A stretch of DNA of 64,000 bases from Fusobacterium naviforme (GTDB lineage: Bacteria > Bacillota > Clostridia > Lachnospirales > Lachnospiraceae), in contig PYGH01000005.1 of assembly GCA_003014445.1 (NCBI GenBank), forward strand, positions 81,578 to 145,577. Reading direction: 5' to 3'. The position numbers and the translations under genes are program-made. Positions 8,803-16,596 of the stretch are shown one piece after another (position 1 is the stretch's first letter; each line of letters begins with the position of its first letter). The notes under the pieces were generated by a model. That model did no database searches. It saw nothing but the letters and a program-made list of their open reading frames with translations, and was not told where the DNA came from.

Positions 8803-9015
8803 TCAGTTCCTCTGCTTTTCCCTGCGTTCCTTCATAATCTCCTCAAACTGGGCACGCTCGGAGGAGTAGGCCGACATGCATCCCATGCCGCAGGAGCCAC
8901 AGTTTCCATTACAGGACGAGGCCTTCTTGCTGCCGTGCTTTAAGATGAAGCGCACTATGAGTACGATACCGACAAGAAGCAGTATCCCTATCACTGTTGT
9001 AAATCCGTTTGCCAA
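8803..9015 (-). CDS. FeoB-associated Cys-rich membrane protein
   Basis: A 70-residue protein with one N-terminal membrane helix (VIGILLLVGIVLIVRFILK) and a cytosolic Cys-rich motif CNGNCGSCGMGC, followed by a charged helix. This is the pattern of the FeoB-associated Cys-rich membrane protein family that accompanies ferrous iron transporters. Here no feoA or feoB is adjacent. Instead it is divergent from a DtxR/MntR-type regulator, with which it shares an intergenic region. A role in iron handling is inferred from the family. Confidence 0.82.
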   Translation of the reverse strand: MANGFTTVIGILLLVGIVLIVRFILKHGSKKASSCNGNCGSCGMGCMSAYSSERAQFEEIMKERREKQRN

Positions 9016-9063
9016 AGCTGTACCTCCCCGGGACTGAGGCCTCTCCCCGTCCCTCTGCTCTGT

Positions 9064-9092
9064 ATTCTAGCCCTCTCCCCGCCCGCGGTCAA
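9064..9092 (-). promoter_or_regulatory. Promoter of FeoB-associated gene
   Basis: Minus-strand TTGACC and TAGAAT are separated by exactly 17 bases, ending about 50 bases before the start codon. A well-formed sigma-A-type promoter. Confidence 0.6.
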
Positions 9093-9110
9093 GTCTCTGC
9101 ACTTTCTTCC

Positions 9111-9139
9111 TTGTATGCCCATCTGGAATGTGTTAATGT
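9111..9139 (+). promoter_or_regulatory. Promoter candidate of DtxR-type regulator
   Basis: TTGTAT and TAATGT with a 17-base spacer, 28 bases before the start codon. It is divergent from the FeoB-associated promoter only about 20 bases away, so one bound regulator could affect both. Match to consensus is moderate. Confidence 0.35.
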
Positions 9140-9167
9140 AAGTGCAAGCCAAGAAGGAGGTATCACA

Positions 9168-9533
9168 ATGCAAATTCATGAATCCGCCGAGGACTATCTC
9201 GAAAAAATTCTGATGCTGAAAGAGCAGAACGGCTTGGTTCGCTCCATCGACATCGCCAATTTCATGGGGTTTTCCAAGCCGAGCATCAGCATCGCAATGA
9301 AGCATCTCCGGGAAAACGGCTATATCACCATGGACGGTGAAAACCATATCTTCCTGACCGATTCCGGTGCAGCGATCGCCTCCCGTATCTACGACCGTCA
9401 CCAGCGACTCACCCGCTACCTCGTGAAGCTCGGTGTGCCGAAGGAGATTGCGGAAAAGGATGCATGTAAGGTGGAGCACGACCTGAGTCCCGAATCCTAT
9501 GCGGCGCTCTGCGCGCATCTTGAAACACTGTAA
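9168..9533 (+). CDS. DtxR/MntR-family metal-dependent regulator
   Basis: A 121-residue iron/manganese-responsive repressor-like protein. The N-terminal winged helix (ESAEDYLEKILMLKEQNGLV, then FMGFSKPSISIAMKHLRENG as recognition helix) is followed by a dimerisation/metal-binding part with HQRLTRYLVKLGV, AEKDACKVEHDLS and ending HLETL. Glu, Cys and His in KDACKVEHD occupy the position of metal ligands in the family. It lacks an SH3-like third domain, like MntR. GGAGG precedes the ATG at 9168; the longer in-frame extension has no site. It probably regulates the divergent FeoB-associated gene (inference). Confidence 0.88.
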   Translation: MQIHESAEDYLEKILMLKEQNGLVRSIDIANFMGFSKPSISIAMKHLRENGYITMDGENHIFLTDSGAAIASRIYDRHQRLTRYLVKLGVPKEIAEKDACKVEHDLSPESYAALCAHLETL

Positions 9534-9547
9534 ACTGCTCATAACAG

Positions 9548-9596
9548 ACGGCACACTGCCTCAGCAAGCCCGCTGCGTCAGCGTGCCGTTTTTTTA
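9548..9596 (+). terminator. Intrinsic terminator after DtxR-type gene
   Basis: Inverted repeat ACGGCAC(A)CTG / CAG(C)GTGCCGT (9548-9558 with 9579-9589) followed by an uninterrupted T8 run. Confidence 0.88.
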
Positions 9597-9652
9597 TTAC
9601 CGGAGAATTTTTTAATTTTCATTTGCTTTTTTTCTGCTTTGGAGCTACATTG

Positions 9653-9681
9653 TTGAGTTGTATTACGAAGACAAATACTAT
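9653..9681 (+). promoter_or_regulatory. Promoter of antiporter operon
   Basis: TTGAGT and TACTAT with a 17-base spacer, 24 bases before the antiporter start codon. Confidence 0.45.
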
Positions 9682-9704
9682 TTTAACAACACGAGGTTAA
9701 TGTT

Positions 9705-11060
9705 ATGGGTACTTCTATGATTCCGGCGTGGCTCTGCATTCCCTTTGCCGGACTGCTTCTGAGTATTGCCGCGGCACCGCTCTTAAGACCCGAATGGTGG
9801 GAGCGCAACAAGCTCTGGGCCGTTCTGTTCTGGTCCCTGCTCTTTGTGCTTCCATATGCACTCTTCTACGGCCCCTCTTCTGCGACGGAGATTGTACTTG
9901 AGTGCATCCTGAATGACTATCTCTCCTTCATCATCATGCTCTTCGGGCTCTTCTGTGTGGCGGGTAATATCACCTTCACCGGAGATCTCGCAGGCTCTCC
10001 CGCCGTGAACCTGATCTTTCTTCTGATTGGAACGCTGCTCTCCAGTATCATCGGGACAACGGGCTCCTCGATGCTGATGCTGCGCCCCATGATCAAGATC
10101 AATTCCTGGAGACGCAGGAAGAAACACATCATGATCTTCTTCATCTTTCTGATCTCCAATATGGGAGGTGCGCTCACGCCGCTCGGTGATCCGCCTCTGC
10201 TCATGGGCTTCATGAGAGGCGTGCCTTTCCTCTGGAGCCTTCACCTGATGCCGATTCTGCTCTTCAACATGCTGATCCTGCTCTTCGTCTTCTGGCATCT
10301 GGACAGCATGAACTACCGCAAGGATGTGGCGCAGGGCTACCGCCCGGATATCAGCGAGCCCGGCACGGAGCTCTCCTTAAAGGGCGGGCACAATGTGATC
10401 TTTCTGCTGATGATCATCCTTGCCGTCGTACTGAGCGGAACCCTGCCCTCCAATCCGGCCTTTCTCGACGCAGAAGGGGCCGTGAAGGGCATCCATGTAT
10501 TCGGCGAGGTGACACTCAGCTACCCCTCCCTCATTGAGATCGCTCTGATCCTCGCGGCGGCCTTCCTCTCCTTTAAGACTACGCCGGAGGAGATCCGCCG
10601 GGCAAACCACTTCACCTGGGGCGCCATTGAGGAGGTCGCACAGCTTTTCGTCGGAATTTTCATCACCATGCAGCCCGCCCTCATGATCCTGAAGGAGCTC
10701 GGCCCGAAGCTCGGCATCACCCAGCCCTTCCAGCTCTTCTGGGCGACCGGCGCTCTCTCAAGCTTCCTCGACAATACGCCGACCTACCTCGTATTCCTCA
10801 CAACCGCCGGAACGCTCGGCGCGGTACAGGGTGTGCAGACCTCGCTCGGCATGATCCCGGTGAAGCTCCTCGAGGCCATCTCCTGCGGCGCCGTCTTCAT
10901 GGGCGCAAACAGCTACATCGGCAATGCGCCGAACTTCATGGTAAAATCCATCTCCGACGAGAACGGTATTCATATGCCTTCCTTCTTCGGCTACGTACTC
11001 TGGGCACTTACCTTCCTGGTGCCCGTGTTCCTGATCGACACACTGATTTTCTTCCGCTGA
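9705..11060 (+). CDS. Sodium:proton antiporter of the ArsB/NhaD (ion transporter) superfamily
   Basis: A 451-residue membrane carrier with about eleven hydrophobic segments. Conserved blocks of the NhaD-like branch are visible: FTGDLAGSPAVNLIFLLIG, GTTGSSMLMLRPMI, NMGGALTPLGDPPLLMGF and, in the second half, SSFLDNTPTYLVF. These paired half-sites form the ion pathway in this superfamily. Substrate cannot be fixed from sequence; Na+/H+ exchange is the usual annotation. A GAGG site precedes ATG 9705. The cytidylate-kinase-like gene follows after 14 bases, so they are cotranscribed. Confidence 0.85.
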   Translation: MGTSMIPAWLCIPFAGLLLSIAAAPLLRPEWWERNKLWAVLFWSLLFVLPYALFYGPSSATEIVLECILNDYLSFIIMLFGLFCVAGNITFTGDLAGSPAVNLIFLLIGTLLSSIIGTTGSSMLMLRPMIKINSWRRRKKHIMIFFIFLISNMGGALTPLGDPPLLMGFMRGVPFLWSLHLMPILLFNMLILLFVFWHLDSMNYRKDVAQGYRPDISEPGTELSLKGGHNVIFLLMIILAVVLSGTLPSNPAFLDAEGAVKGIHVFGEVTLSYPSLIEIALILAAAFLSFKTTPEEIRRANHFTWGAIEEVAQLFVGIFITMQPALMILKELGPKLGITQPFQLFWATGALSSFLDNTPTYLVFLTTAGTLGAVQGVQTSLGMIPVKLLEAISCGAVFMGANSYIGNAPNFMVKSISDENGIHMPSFFGYVLWALTFLVPVFLIDTLIFFR

Positions 11061-11074
11061 GGAGGTGAACTACA

Positions 11075-12148
11075 ATGGAACAAAAGCAAAATAACTGCCA
11101 CGCACTGGCGGAACGCATCTATGATCTTGACGAGCGTGTGTACAGACTGTCCGGCTCCACACTGGGCCGCACGCTGATCGGCGGAAGAGAAAAGGTCGTC
11201 GCGCTCCTGGAGCGCGAGCTGAGTCTGTTTCCCGACGGGGAGCTGATACACAGCGATCTGGCTCTGATCGGCAATATGGGCAGAACCATCTCCGACCCTG
11301 CTGCAAGAAAAGAGCTGATGATGGAGTACAACGAGATCCTCCAGGAAATCAGCGGCATGGAAACTGCACGCGATGCCTACGATATTGTGGATGAGCGGCG
11401 CATCACCCTGAATCCCTTCGCCACCGGCGCAAAGAAATTTACGACAGAGGACAGGCTGGTTATCTGCATCGGCCGCACTTACGGCAGTGCCGGAACCGAC
11501 ATCGGTTTTAAGCTTGCGGATGACCTGCACATCAACTACTACGACGCGACCATCTTCAAGGACGTGATTGAGCGTCTTCAGGCACAGAAGGAAACCCCGA
11601 AGAATCAATGCGTCGAGGACAGGCTGAAGCAGCTGCGCTCTCTCCGGGGCGTACGCCTCATCACCAGCAATTTCAATCGCTATCACGGTCTTCCGGCCGA
11701 GGACGCGCTCTTCTTCAACCAGAGTCAGTACATTGAGGAGCGCTCCAAAAAAGAGGATTTTGTCGTGATGGGACGCTGCGCGGATGTCATCCTGCGCAAT
11801 GCCGGAATCCCCCATGTCAGCATTTTTATCACGGCGCCCTTTGAGATCCGGGCACGCCGTATTATGGAGCTGCACAGAATCAGCTACAGGGAGGCCTGCC
11901 GCGAGGTGCGCAGAGAGGACGGAAAACACGCGCGCTTCTACAGGCGTTACACCGGTTATGAATGGGGAAATGCAGTTCACTACGACCTCTGCATCAACAG
12001 TGCAAGCTACGGCATCGAGGAATCGGAGGAGCTTATCATCCGTGTGATTAAGGCACGTCTCCGTGACGATCTCGCAGCGGAGGCAGAGCGGCATGAAGCG
12101 GCACTCGCAGCAGAGGTCGCAAAAAGAGAGCAAAAACAGACAGAGTAA
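11075..12148 (+). CDS. Cytidylate kinase-like family protein with N-terminal extension
   Basis: A 357-residue protein. From about residue 128 it has the cytidylate-kinase-like fold (Cytidylate_kin2): ICIGRTYGSAGTDIGFKLAD as a modified P-loop, NYYDATIFKDVIE, FVVMGRCADVIL and IFITAPFEIRARRI with Arg-rich LID. The first 125 residues are a helical region (LAERIYDLDERVYRLSGSTL) of unknown role not present in short cytidylate-kinase-like proteins. The C-terminus is a charged Ala/Glu helix. GAGGAGGTG precedes the ATG. It follows the antiporter in one operon; whether it phosphorylates a nucleotide is unproven. Confidence 0.85.
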   Translation: MEQKQNNCHALAERIYDLDERVYRLSGSTLGRTLIGGREKVVALLERELSLFPDGELIHSDLALIGNMGRTISDPAARKELMMEYNEILQEISGMETARDAYDIVDERRITLNPFATGAKKFTTEDRLVICIGRTYGSAGTDIGFKLADDLHINYYDATIFKDVIERLQAQKETPKNQCVEDRLKQLRSLRGVRLITSNFNRYHGLPAEDALFFNQSQYIEERSKKEDFVVMGRCADVILRNAGIPHVSIFITAPFEIRARRIMELHRISYREACREVRREDGKHARFYRRYTGYEWGNAVHYDLCINSASYGIEESEELIIRVIKARLRDDLAAEAERHEAALAAEVAKREQKQTE

Positions 12149-12175
12149 CACAGCCGCGCAATCATGCGCACGAAG

Positions 12176-12222
12176 CAAGGGGCACAGACTGAATATACCA
12201 GTCCGTGCCCCTTGTCCTTTTG
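12176..12222 (+). terminator. Intrinsic terminator
   Basis: Long stem CAAGGGGCAC(A)GACTG / CAGTC(C)GTGCCCCTTG (12176-12191 with 12199-12214) with a 7-nt loop, followed by TCCTTTT. It ends the antiporter operon and may also act on the convergent ddh gene. Confidence 0.8.
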
Positions 12223-12252
12223 ATCCTGTTCCTGCAGTGTACAGAAAAGGTA

Positions 12253-13239
12253 TTACAACAGATGTGCGCGAAGCTCCTCAGCACTCAGCGGGCTCAGGTA
12301 AGCGGGCGCAATATCAAACACGGTCAGGCAGCCCTTCCGTCCCTCTGACGCAAGACGGTACAGGGCCCTCGCGTAAGCAACCAGTATGCTTCCGGTAAAC
12401 TCCGGATTCGAGTCGAGCTTTACGCTGTACTCCACAATCTCCTTATGCTCCTTCAAAAAGCCGGTCACTCCGCTGCGGATCACAAAGCCTCCGTGAGGAA
12501 GTCCCTGATGGTTCTTCTGCATCTCCTCCGCAGAGATAAAGTGTACGCTGGTGTGATAATCCGCAAAGTAATTCGGCATGGAGCAGATCTCTGCCTCAAT
12601 TGCAGCGCGATCCGCCCCCTTCTCGGCCACGACAAAGACCTCTCTGGTGTGCATGTCTCCGGTCTGGAATTCCGGCTGCTCCCCTCTCCTCACACGCGCT
12701 GCGGACTCTGCCACAGGTATCGTATACTGTCTCGCATCCAGCACACCCGGTATGCGCCTGCACGCATCAGAGTGCCCCTGGCTCACGCCGCGTCCCCAGA
12801 AGGTATAGTTCTTCCCCTCCGGCAGAATCGCCGTCGAGATGAGACGATTCAGGGAAAACATCCCCGGATCCCAGCCGACAGAGATCAGCGCAGCCTTTCC
12901 GCCCTCCCGCGCAGCTGCATCCACCGCTGCAAAGTGCTCCGGGATCTTCGCATGCGTGTCAAAGCTGTTGATCACATTGAATTCTCTCGCGTACTCAGGC
13001 ATCTGTGCCGGAAGATCCGTCGCGCTGCCGCCGCAGAGTACCATCACATCAATCTCATCTCTCCACGCCCGGATATCCTCAAGATGCACGACGGGAATAT
13101 GCTCCGTGTGCAGCTTAACGCTCTCCGGCGCCCTTCTTGTAAATACAGCCTTCAGCTCCATATCCGGATTCTGCCGGATGGCGCTCTCCACTCCGCGTCC
13201 CAGATTTCCATAGCCCAAAATACCTATCCTGATGCTCAC
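12253..13239 (-). CDS. ddh: meso-Diaminopimelate D-dehydrogenase
   Basis: NADP-dependent enzyme that forms meso-2,6-diaminopimelate from tetrahydrodipicolinate and ammonia in one step, feeding lysine and peptidoglycan synthesis. The 328 residues match the family's length. Visible are the Rossmann motif IGILGYGNLGRGVE, the CGGSATDLPAQ block, SVGWDPGMFSLNR and GRGVSQGHSDA. The start is GTG at 13239 with AAAGGAAG upstream. It is separated from the upstream ABC ATPase gene by a terminator, so it is probably its own transcript. Confidence 0.95.
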   Translation of the reverse strand: MSIRIGILGYGNLGRGVESAIRQNPDMELKAVFTRRAPESVKLHTEHIPVVHLEDIRAWRDEIDVMVLCGGSATDLPAQMPEYAREFNVINSFDTHAKIPEHFAAVDAAAREGGKAALISVGWDPGMFSLNRLISTAILPEGKNYTFWGRGVSQGHSDACRRIPGVLDARQYTIPVAESAARVRRGEQPEFQTGDMHTREVFVVAEKGADRAAIEAEICSMPNYFADYHTSVHFISAEEMQKNHQGLPHGGFVIRSGVTGFLKEHKEIVEYSVKLDSNPEFTGSILVAYARALYRLASEGRKGCLTVFDIAPAYLSPLSAEELRAHLL

Positions 13240-13324
13240 TCTGTCTACTTCCTTTCCCTGTGGCGGAGCCTGCGCTCCGCACCCTCAGTTAATTCTGAGA
13301 AAACAATTCTGTTCTCCTGCACTC

Positions 13325-13379
13325 TACAAAAAAAGCGCCGGAAAAACAAGCTTCAAAATATCCAAATTTCAGGCGCTTT
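13325..13379 (-). terminator. Intrinsic terminator after ABC ATPase gene
   Basis: Minus-strand AAAGCGCC and GGCGCTTT (8-bp stem, about 32-nt loop) followed by TTTT. The stem begins within the stop codon of the ABC ATPase gene. Confidence 0.65.
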
Positions 13380-14040
13380 ACAGCAGCTCTTTGAACTCTG
13401 TCCTATCCCTCTGTTCCATGAGCAGCACCCGGTCGGAAATCCGCTGCGCCTCCGCTCTGTCATGCGTCACAAGAAGGGTCGTAATGCCGTGCCGCTTCTG
13501 CAGCAAGCGCAGCTGTACAGACAGCTCCTCCCGGAGCACCTCATCCAGACCTGTGAAGGGCTCATCCAGCAGGAGGAGACGAGGCTTCATACAGAAGGCA
13601 CGGGCCAGCGCCACTCTCTGCTGCTGTCCACCGGAGAGCTCCTCCGGACAGGTGTCGCCGTAATCCTCCATACGAAAGAGACGCAGGTACTGCTCTGCCT
13701 CCGCACGAAGCCGGTCTCCGGAGAGACCGCCCGGCCGCATACAGATCTCCAGATTCTCCCGCACCGTGATCGCCGGGAGGAGGCGCCGCTCCTGAAAGAG
13801 CATCCCAATGCCGCGCTGACCCGGTCGAAGACCTTTCACAGATACTCCGTCAAAGAGAATCTCCCCTGATGATACTTGATGCAATCCGGCGATCACGCGC
13901 AGCAGCGTTGTCTTCCCGCAGCCGGAGGCTCCCAGGAGAGACAGCAGTTCCCCCTTCCCAATCCGCATGCTCAGATCGGAAAGGATGTGAGGTCCTCCGT
14001 AGGAAGTCGTAATATTTTGCAGCTCAACACACAGACCCAA
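13378..14040 (-). CDS. Solitary ABC transporter ATP-binding protein
   Basis: A 220-residue nucleotide-binding subunit of an importer-type ABC system. Walker A is LLGASGCGKTTLL, the Q-loop is MLFQERRLLP, the signature is LSGGQQQRVALARA, Walker B is LLLLDEPFTGLD, and the switch His is in VTHDRAEA. It stops soon after the ATPase core and lacks a C-terminal regulatory domain. No permease or binding-protein gene is adjacent. It resembles nitrate/taurine/thiamine-type ATPases, but the substrate cannot be assigned. Translation probably begins at TTG 14040, since AAGGAG lies at good distance and no better start is present. Confidence 0.85.
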   Translation of the reverse strand: MGLCVELQNITTSYGGPHILSDLSMRIGKGELLSLLGASGCGKTTLLRVIAGLHQVSSGEILFDGVSVKGLRPGQRGIGMLFQERRLLPAITVRENLEICMRPGGLSGDRLRAEAEQYLRLFRMEDYGDTCPEELSGGQQQRVALARAFCMKPRLLLLDEPFTGLDEVLREELSVQLRLLQKRHGITTLLVTHDRAEAQRISDRVLLMEQRDRTEFKELL

Positions 14041-14204
14041 GGCAGTGCTCTCCTTTTCCGTATTTCCTTAAAATGTGAGTCTCCGTCCCCTTCATCCCTT
14101 CGCTGTCCAAAAAGCACATGCTGCAGCTCCGCTTTTGTTGTATGATGGATGTATGATTCCCGGCACAGACAAAGACCCGCGCGGCGCCGGACAGAGGAGA
14201 CCCT

Positions 14205-15281
14205 ATGATCGAAGACTATTATATCAGAGAAATCGCTCTAAGCTATCCCCCAGAGCGCACTGCGCTCTCAGAATTTCTCAGCGCGCATGAGCTCCGCTTT
14301 GAGGAGGATATCGAGCTGGCCTATGGCGTCTATGATGAGGATGAGGTGCTGCACGGCTGCGGCTGCGCCGCAGGTGCACTGCTGAAGTGCTTTGCGCTTG
14401 ACGCCTCGCTCCGCGGTCATAATATGCTGGGCGCACTCGTCTCAGAGCTCCTGCAAAACCGCTTTGCCGCCGGTATCTCGGAGCTCTTCGTCATCACCCA
14501 CAGACACAATGAGACGCTGTTTCTCTCCTGCGGCTTTCATGTGCTCGCGCATACGGAGCAGGTCACCATGCTGGAAAACAGAGCACAGGGCCCCGAGCGC
14601 TACGCTGCTGCGATACGCGCCGCCGCTCCCTCCGATTTCAAGGTGATTTCCGAAAAAGCTGCGGCTGATGCCGGACACGGCCCACAGATCGGCGCGATCG
14701 TCATGAACTGCAATCCCTTCACGCTGGGGCACCGCGCGCTCGTTGCCTATGCCGCGGCGCGCTGTGATTTTCTGTATCTCTTTGTCGTCGAGGAGGATCG
14801 CTCCATGTTCTCCTCCGCCGTGCGAATGGAGCTTGTGAAAGCTGCGACCGGCGATCTCAAAAATGTATACCCTGTATTCAGCGGGCCCTACATGATCTCT
14901 GCCTCCACTTTTCCCAGCTATTTCCTGAAGGCCGGGGAAGATGCCGCCGCTCTGCAGTGCGAGCTGGATATCACCCTCTTCGCGGAACGCATCGCCCCCG
15001 CGCTGAACATCACAGTCCGCTTTGCGGGCGAGGAGCCGCTGGATCCCACCACCGCGCGCTACAACCGCGCCATGCGGGAGCTTCTGCCCGCGCGCGGCAT
15101 TCAGTTTACAGAAATCCCCCGGGTCTCCGATGCTTCCGCCCCCATCAGCGCCTCCCGCGTGCGCGCGCTCCTTAAGAAGCAGGGATGGACAGAGACGCTC
15201 CGCACTCTGGTGCCGCAGAGTACCGCAGCATACCTTGAGAGGACTTTTCCCCCGAAAGAGGAGGAAAGTCTGACAGACTGA
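14205..15281 (+). CDS. citC: [Citrate (pro-3S)-lyase] ligase
   Basis: Acetyl:citrate lyase ligase, which acetylates the prosthetic group thiol of citrate lyase. The 358-residue protein has an N-terminal GNAT-like region (LRGHNMLGALVSELLQN, ELFVITHRHNETLFLSCGFH) and a C-terminal nucleotidyltransferase domain with IGAIVMNCNPFTLGHRALVAY, VVEEDRSMFS and ISASRVRALLKKQ (ISxS-type ATP motif). Both are in the family's usual order and length. The surprising point is that no citrate lyase subunits (citD, citE, citF) or citX/citG are beside it. Confidence 0.9.
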   Translation: MIEDYYIREIALSYPPERTALSEFLSAHELRFEEDIELAYGVYDEDEVLHGCGCAAGALLKCFALDASLRGHNMLGALVSELLQNRFAAGISELFVITHRHNETLFLSCGFHVLAHTEQVTMLENRAQGPERYAAAIRAAAPSDFKVISEKAAADAGHGPQIGAIVMNCNPFTLGHRALVAYAAARCDFLYLFVVEEDRSMFSSAVRMELVKAATGDLKNVYPVFSGPYMISASTFPSYFLKAGEDAAALQCELDITLFAERIAPALNITVRFAGEEPLDPTTARYNRAMRELLPARGIQFTEIPRVSDASAPISASRVRALLKKQGWTETLRTLVPQSTAAYLERTFPPKEEESLTD

Positions 15282-15388
15282 CCCTGTCACACTACATCCG
15301 CTTTCACGTCTTTACAGAAATACTTTCCGTCAGTATAAGCTCCCGTGCTTCCGTGCCATGCAGTCTGTCTCAAATTCTCGTACATGCA

Positions 15389-16429
15389 TTACTCTGCAAA
15401 TATCCGCTTGCCTCCCCGGTACTCCCGCAGCTCTCCGACGCGCTGCACCTTTGGCACGCGCGCATCCCGGCGCAGAGCTGCCTCGAGCGCATCCGCTGCC
15501 TCCGGCGCGACAGCGATCATCAGTCCTCCGGAGGTCTGCGGATCGAAGAGCAGGTCCTGGAGCGCCAGCGGCAGGGCGCCAAGCTCTGTCGCCTGCTCCG
15601 CATAGCGCCGATTTCTGTATGCCCCGGCCGGAACCAGGCCCAGCTCTGCGAATTCAAGTGCGCCCGGAAGAAACTGAAGCCTCTCTGTACAGATATGGAT
15701 CTCCGCATCCGCCCCCTGTGACATCTCCAGGAGATGCCCCAGCAGTCCAAAGCCCGTGACATCTGTACAGGCATGCACGGGATACTGCACCATAATATCC
15801 CGCGCGTATTTATTCAGAGTCATCATAAGCTCATTCACTCTGCTCTGCTGCTCCTCTGAGAGCAGTCCGCCCTTCCCTGCCGTCGTCAGCACACCGATAC
15901 CGAGCGGCTTTGTGTAGAACAGGATATCGCCGGGCCTGCCTCCCGCATTTGTAAGAATGCGCTTCGGATGCACGATACCCGTAACTGCCATACCGTACTT
16001 TGGCTCTCTGTCATAAATGCTGTGCCCCCCGGTGATCATCGCCCCCGCCTCATAGATCTTCGCATATCCGCCGCGAAGTATCCCGTGCACCTGTTCCCGC
16101 GGCATATCCTCCGGCACCATCATGATATTCAGCGCTGTCAGGGGCTCTCCCCCCATGGCATAGACATCGGAAAGTGCATTTGCCGCGGCAATCGCCCCGA
16201 AGGTATATGGATCGTCCGCGATGGGAGGAAAGAAATCCACCGTCTGAACAATGGCGGTATCCTCTGTGAGCTGATAGACCGAGGCATCATCGCTCTTGTC
16301 ATAGCCGACCAGCAGCCGTGCATCCCGGTGCACCGGAAGATCCTGAAGGAGCCTGGCGAGCTCCCCTGCTCCGACCTTTGCTCCACAGCCGGAACACTCT
16401 GTCAATTTTGTAAGCCTGATATCCTCCAT
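15389..16429 (-). CDS. selD: Selenide, water dikinase (selenophosphate synthetase)
   Basis: Makes selenophosphate from selenide and ATP, the selenium donor for selenocysteine, seleno-tRNA and the labile selenium cofactor of molybdenum hydroxylases. The 346 residues include the N-terminal active-site segment ECSGCGAKVGAGEL, GYDKSDDASVY, TVDFFPPIADDPYTFG, AANALSDVYAMG, GGHSI and DVTGFGLLGHLLEM. The catalytic position is Cys, not a TGA-encoded selenocysteine as in many anaerobes. ATG 16429 has GAGGGAG 6 bases upstream; an in-frame GTG further upstream is rejected. Confidence 0.97.
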   Translation of the reverse strand: MEDIRLTKLTECSGCGAKVGAGELARLLQDLPVHRDARLLVGYDKSDDASVYQLTEDTAIVQTVDFFPPIADDPYTFGAIAAANALSDVYAMGGEPLTALNIMMVPEDMPREQVHGILRGGYAKIYEAGAMITGGHSIYDREPKYGMAVTGIVHPKRILTNAGGRPGDILFYTKPLGIGVLTTAGKGGLLSEEQQSRVNELMMTLNKYARDIMVQYPVHACTDVTGFGLLGHLLEMSQGADAEIHICTERLQFLPGALEFAELGLVPAGAYRNRRYAEQATELGALPLALQDLLFDPQTSGGLMIAVAPEAADALEAALRRDARVPKVQRVGELREYRGGKRIFAE

Positions 16430-16596
16430 TGCACGCTCCCTCACTTTCTTTATCCGCCCGGACAGTTCTGCACAAAACCATCTGTTCGGATTTTCCTCCG
16501 GAACAAACTCTCATATTCCTTCTCCTGTACGCAAACAGCGGGCGTCTCCGCCCGCCGCAGCCATTGTTCCTATACCCGTCCCTTCCGGGGCAGTCT

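Noticed and set aside
10991..12178. 395-codon minus-strand ORF
   Set aside because: Antisense to a recognisable cytidylate-kinase-like gene with good ribosome binding site; the antisense product has no recognisable domain.
12445..13869. 474-codon plus-strand ORF
   Set aside because: Spans the ddh gene, a terminator and the ABC ATPase gene in antisense.
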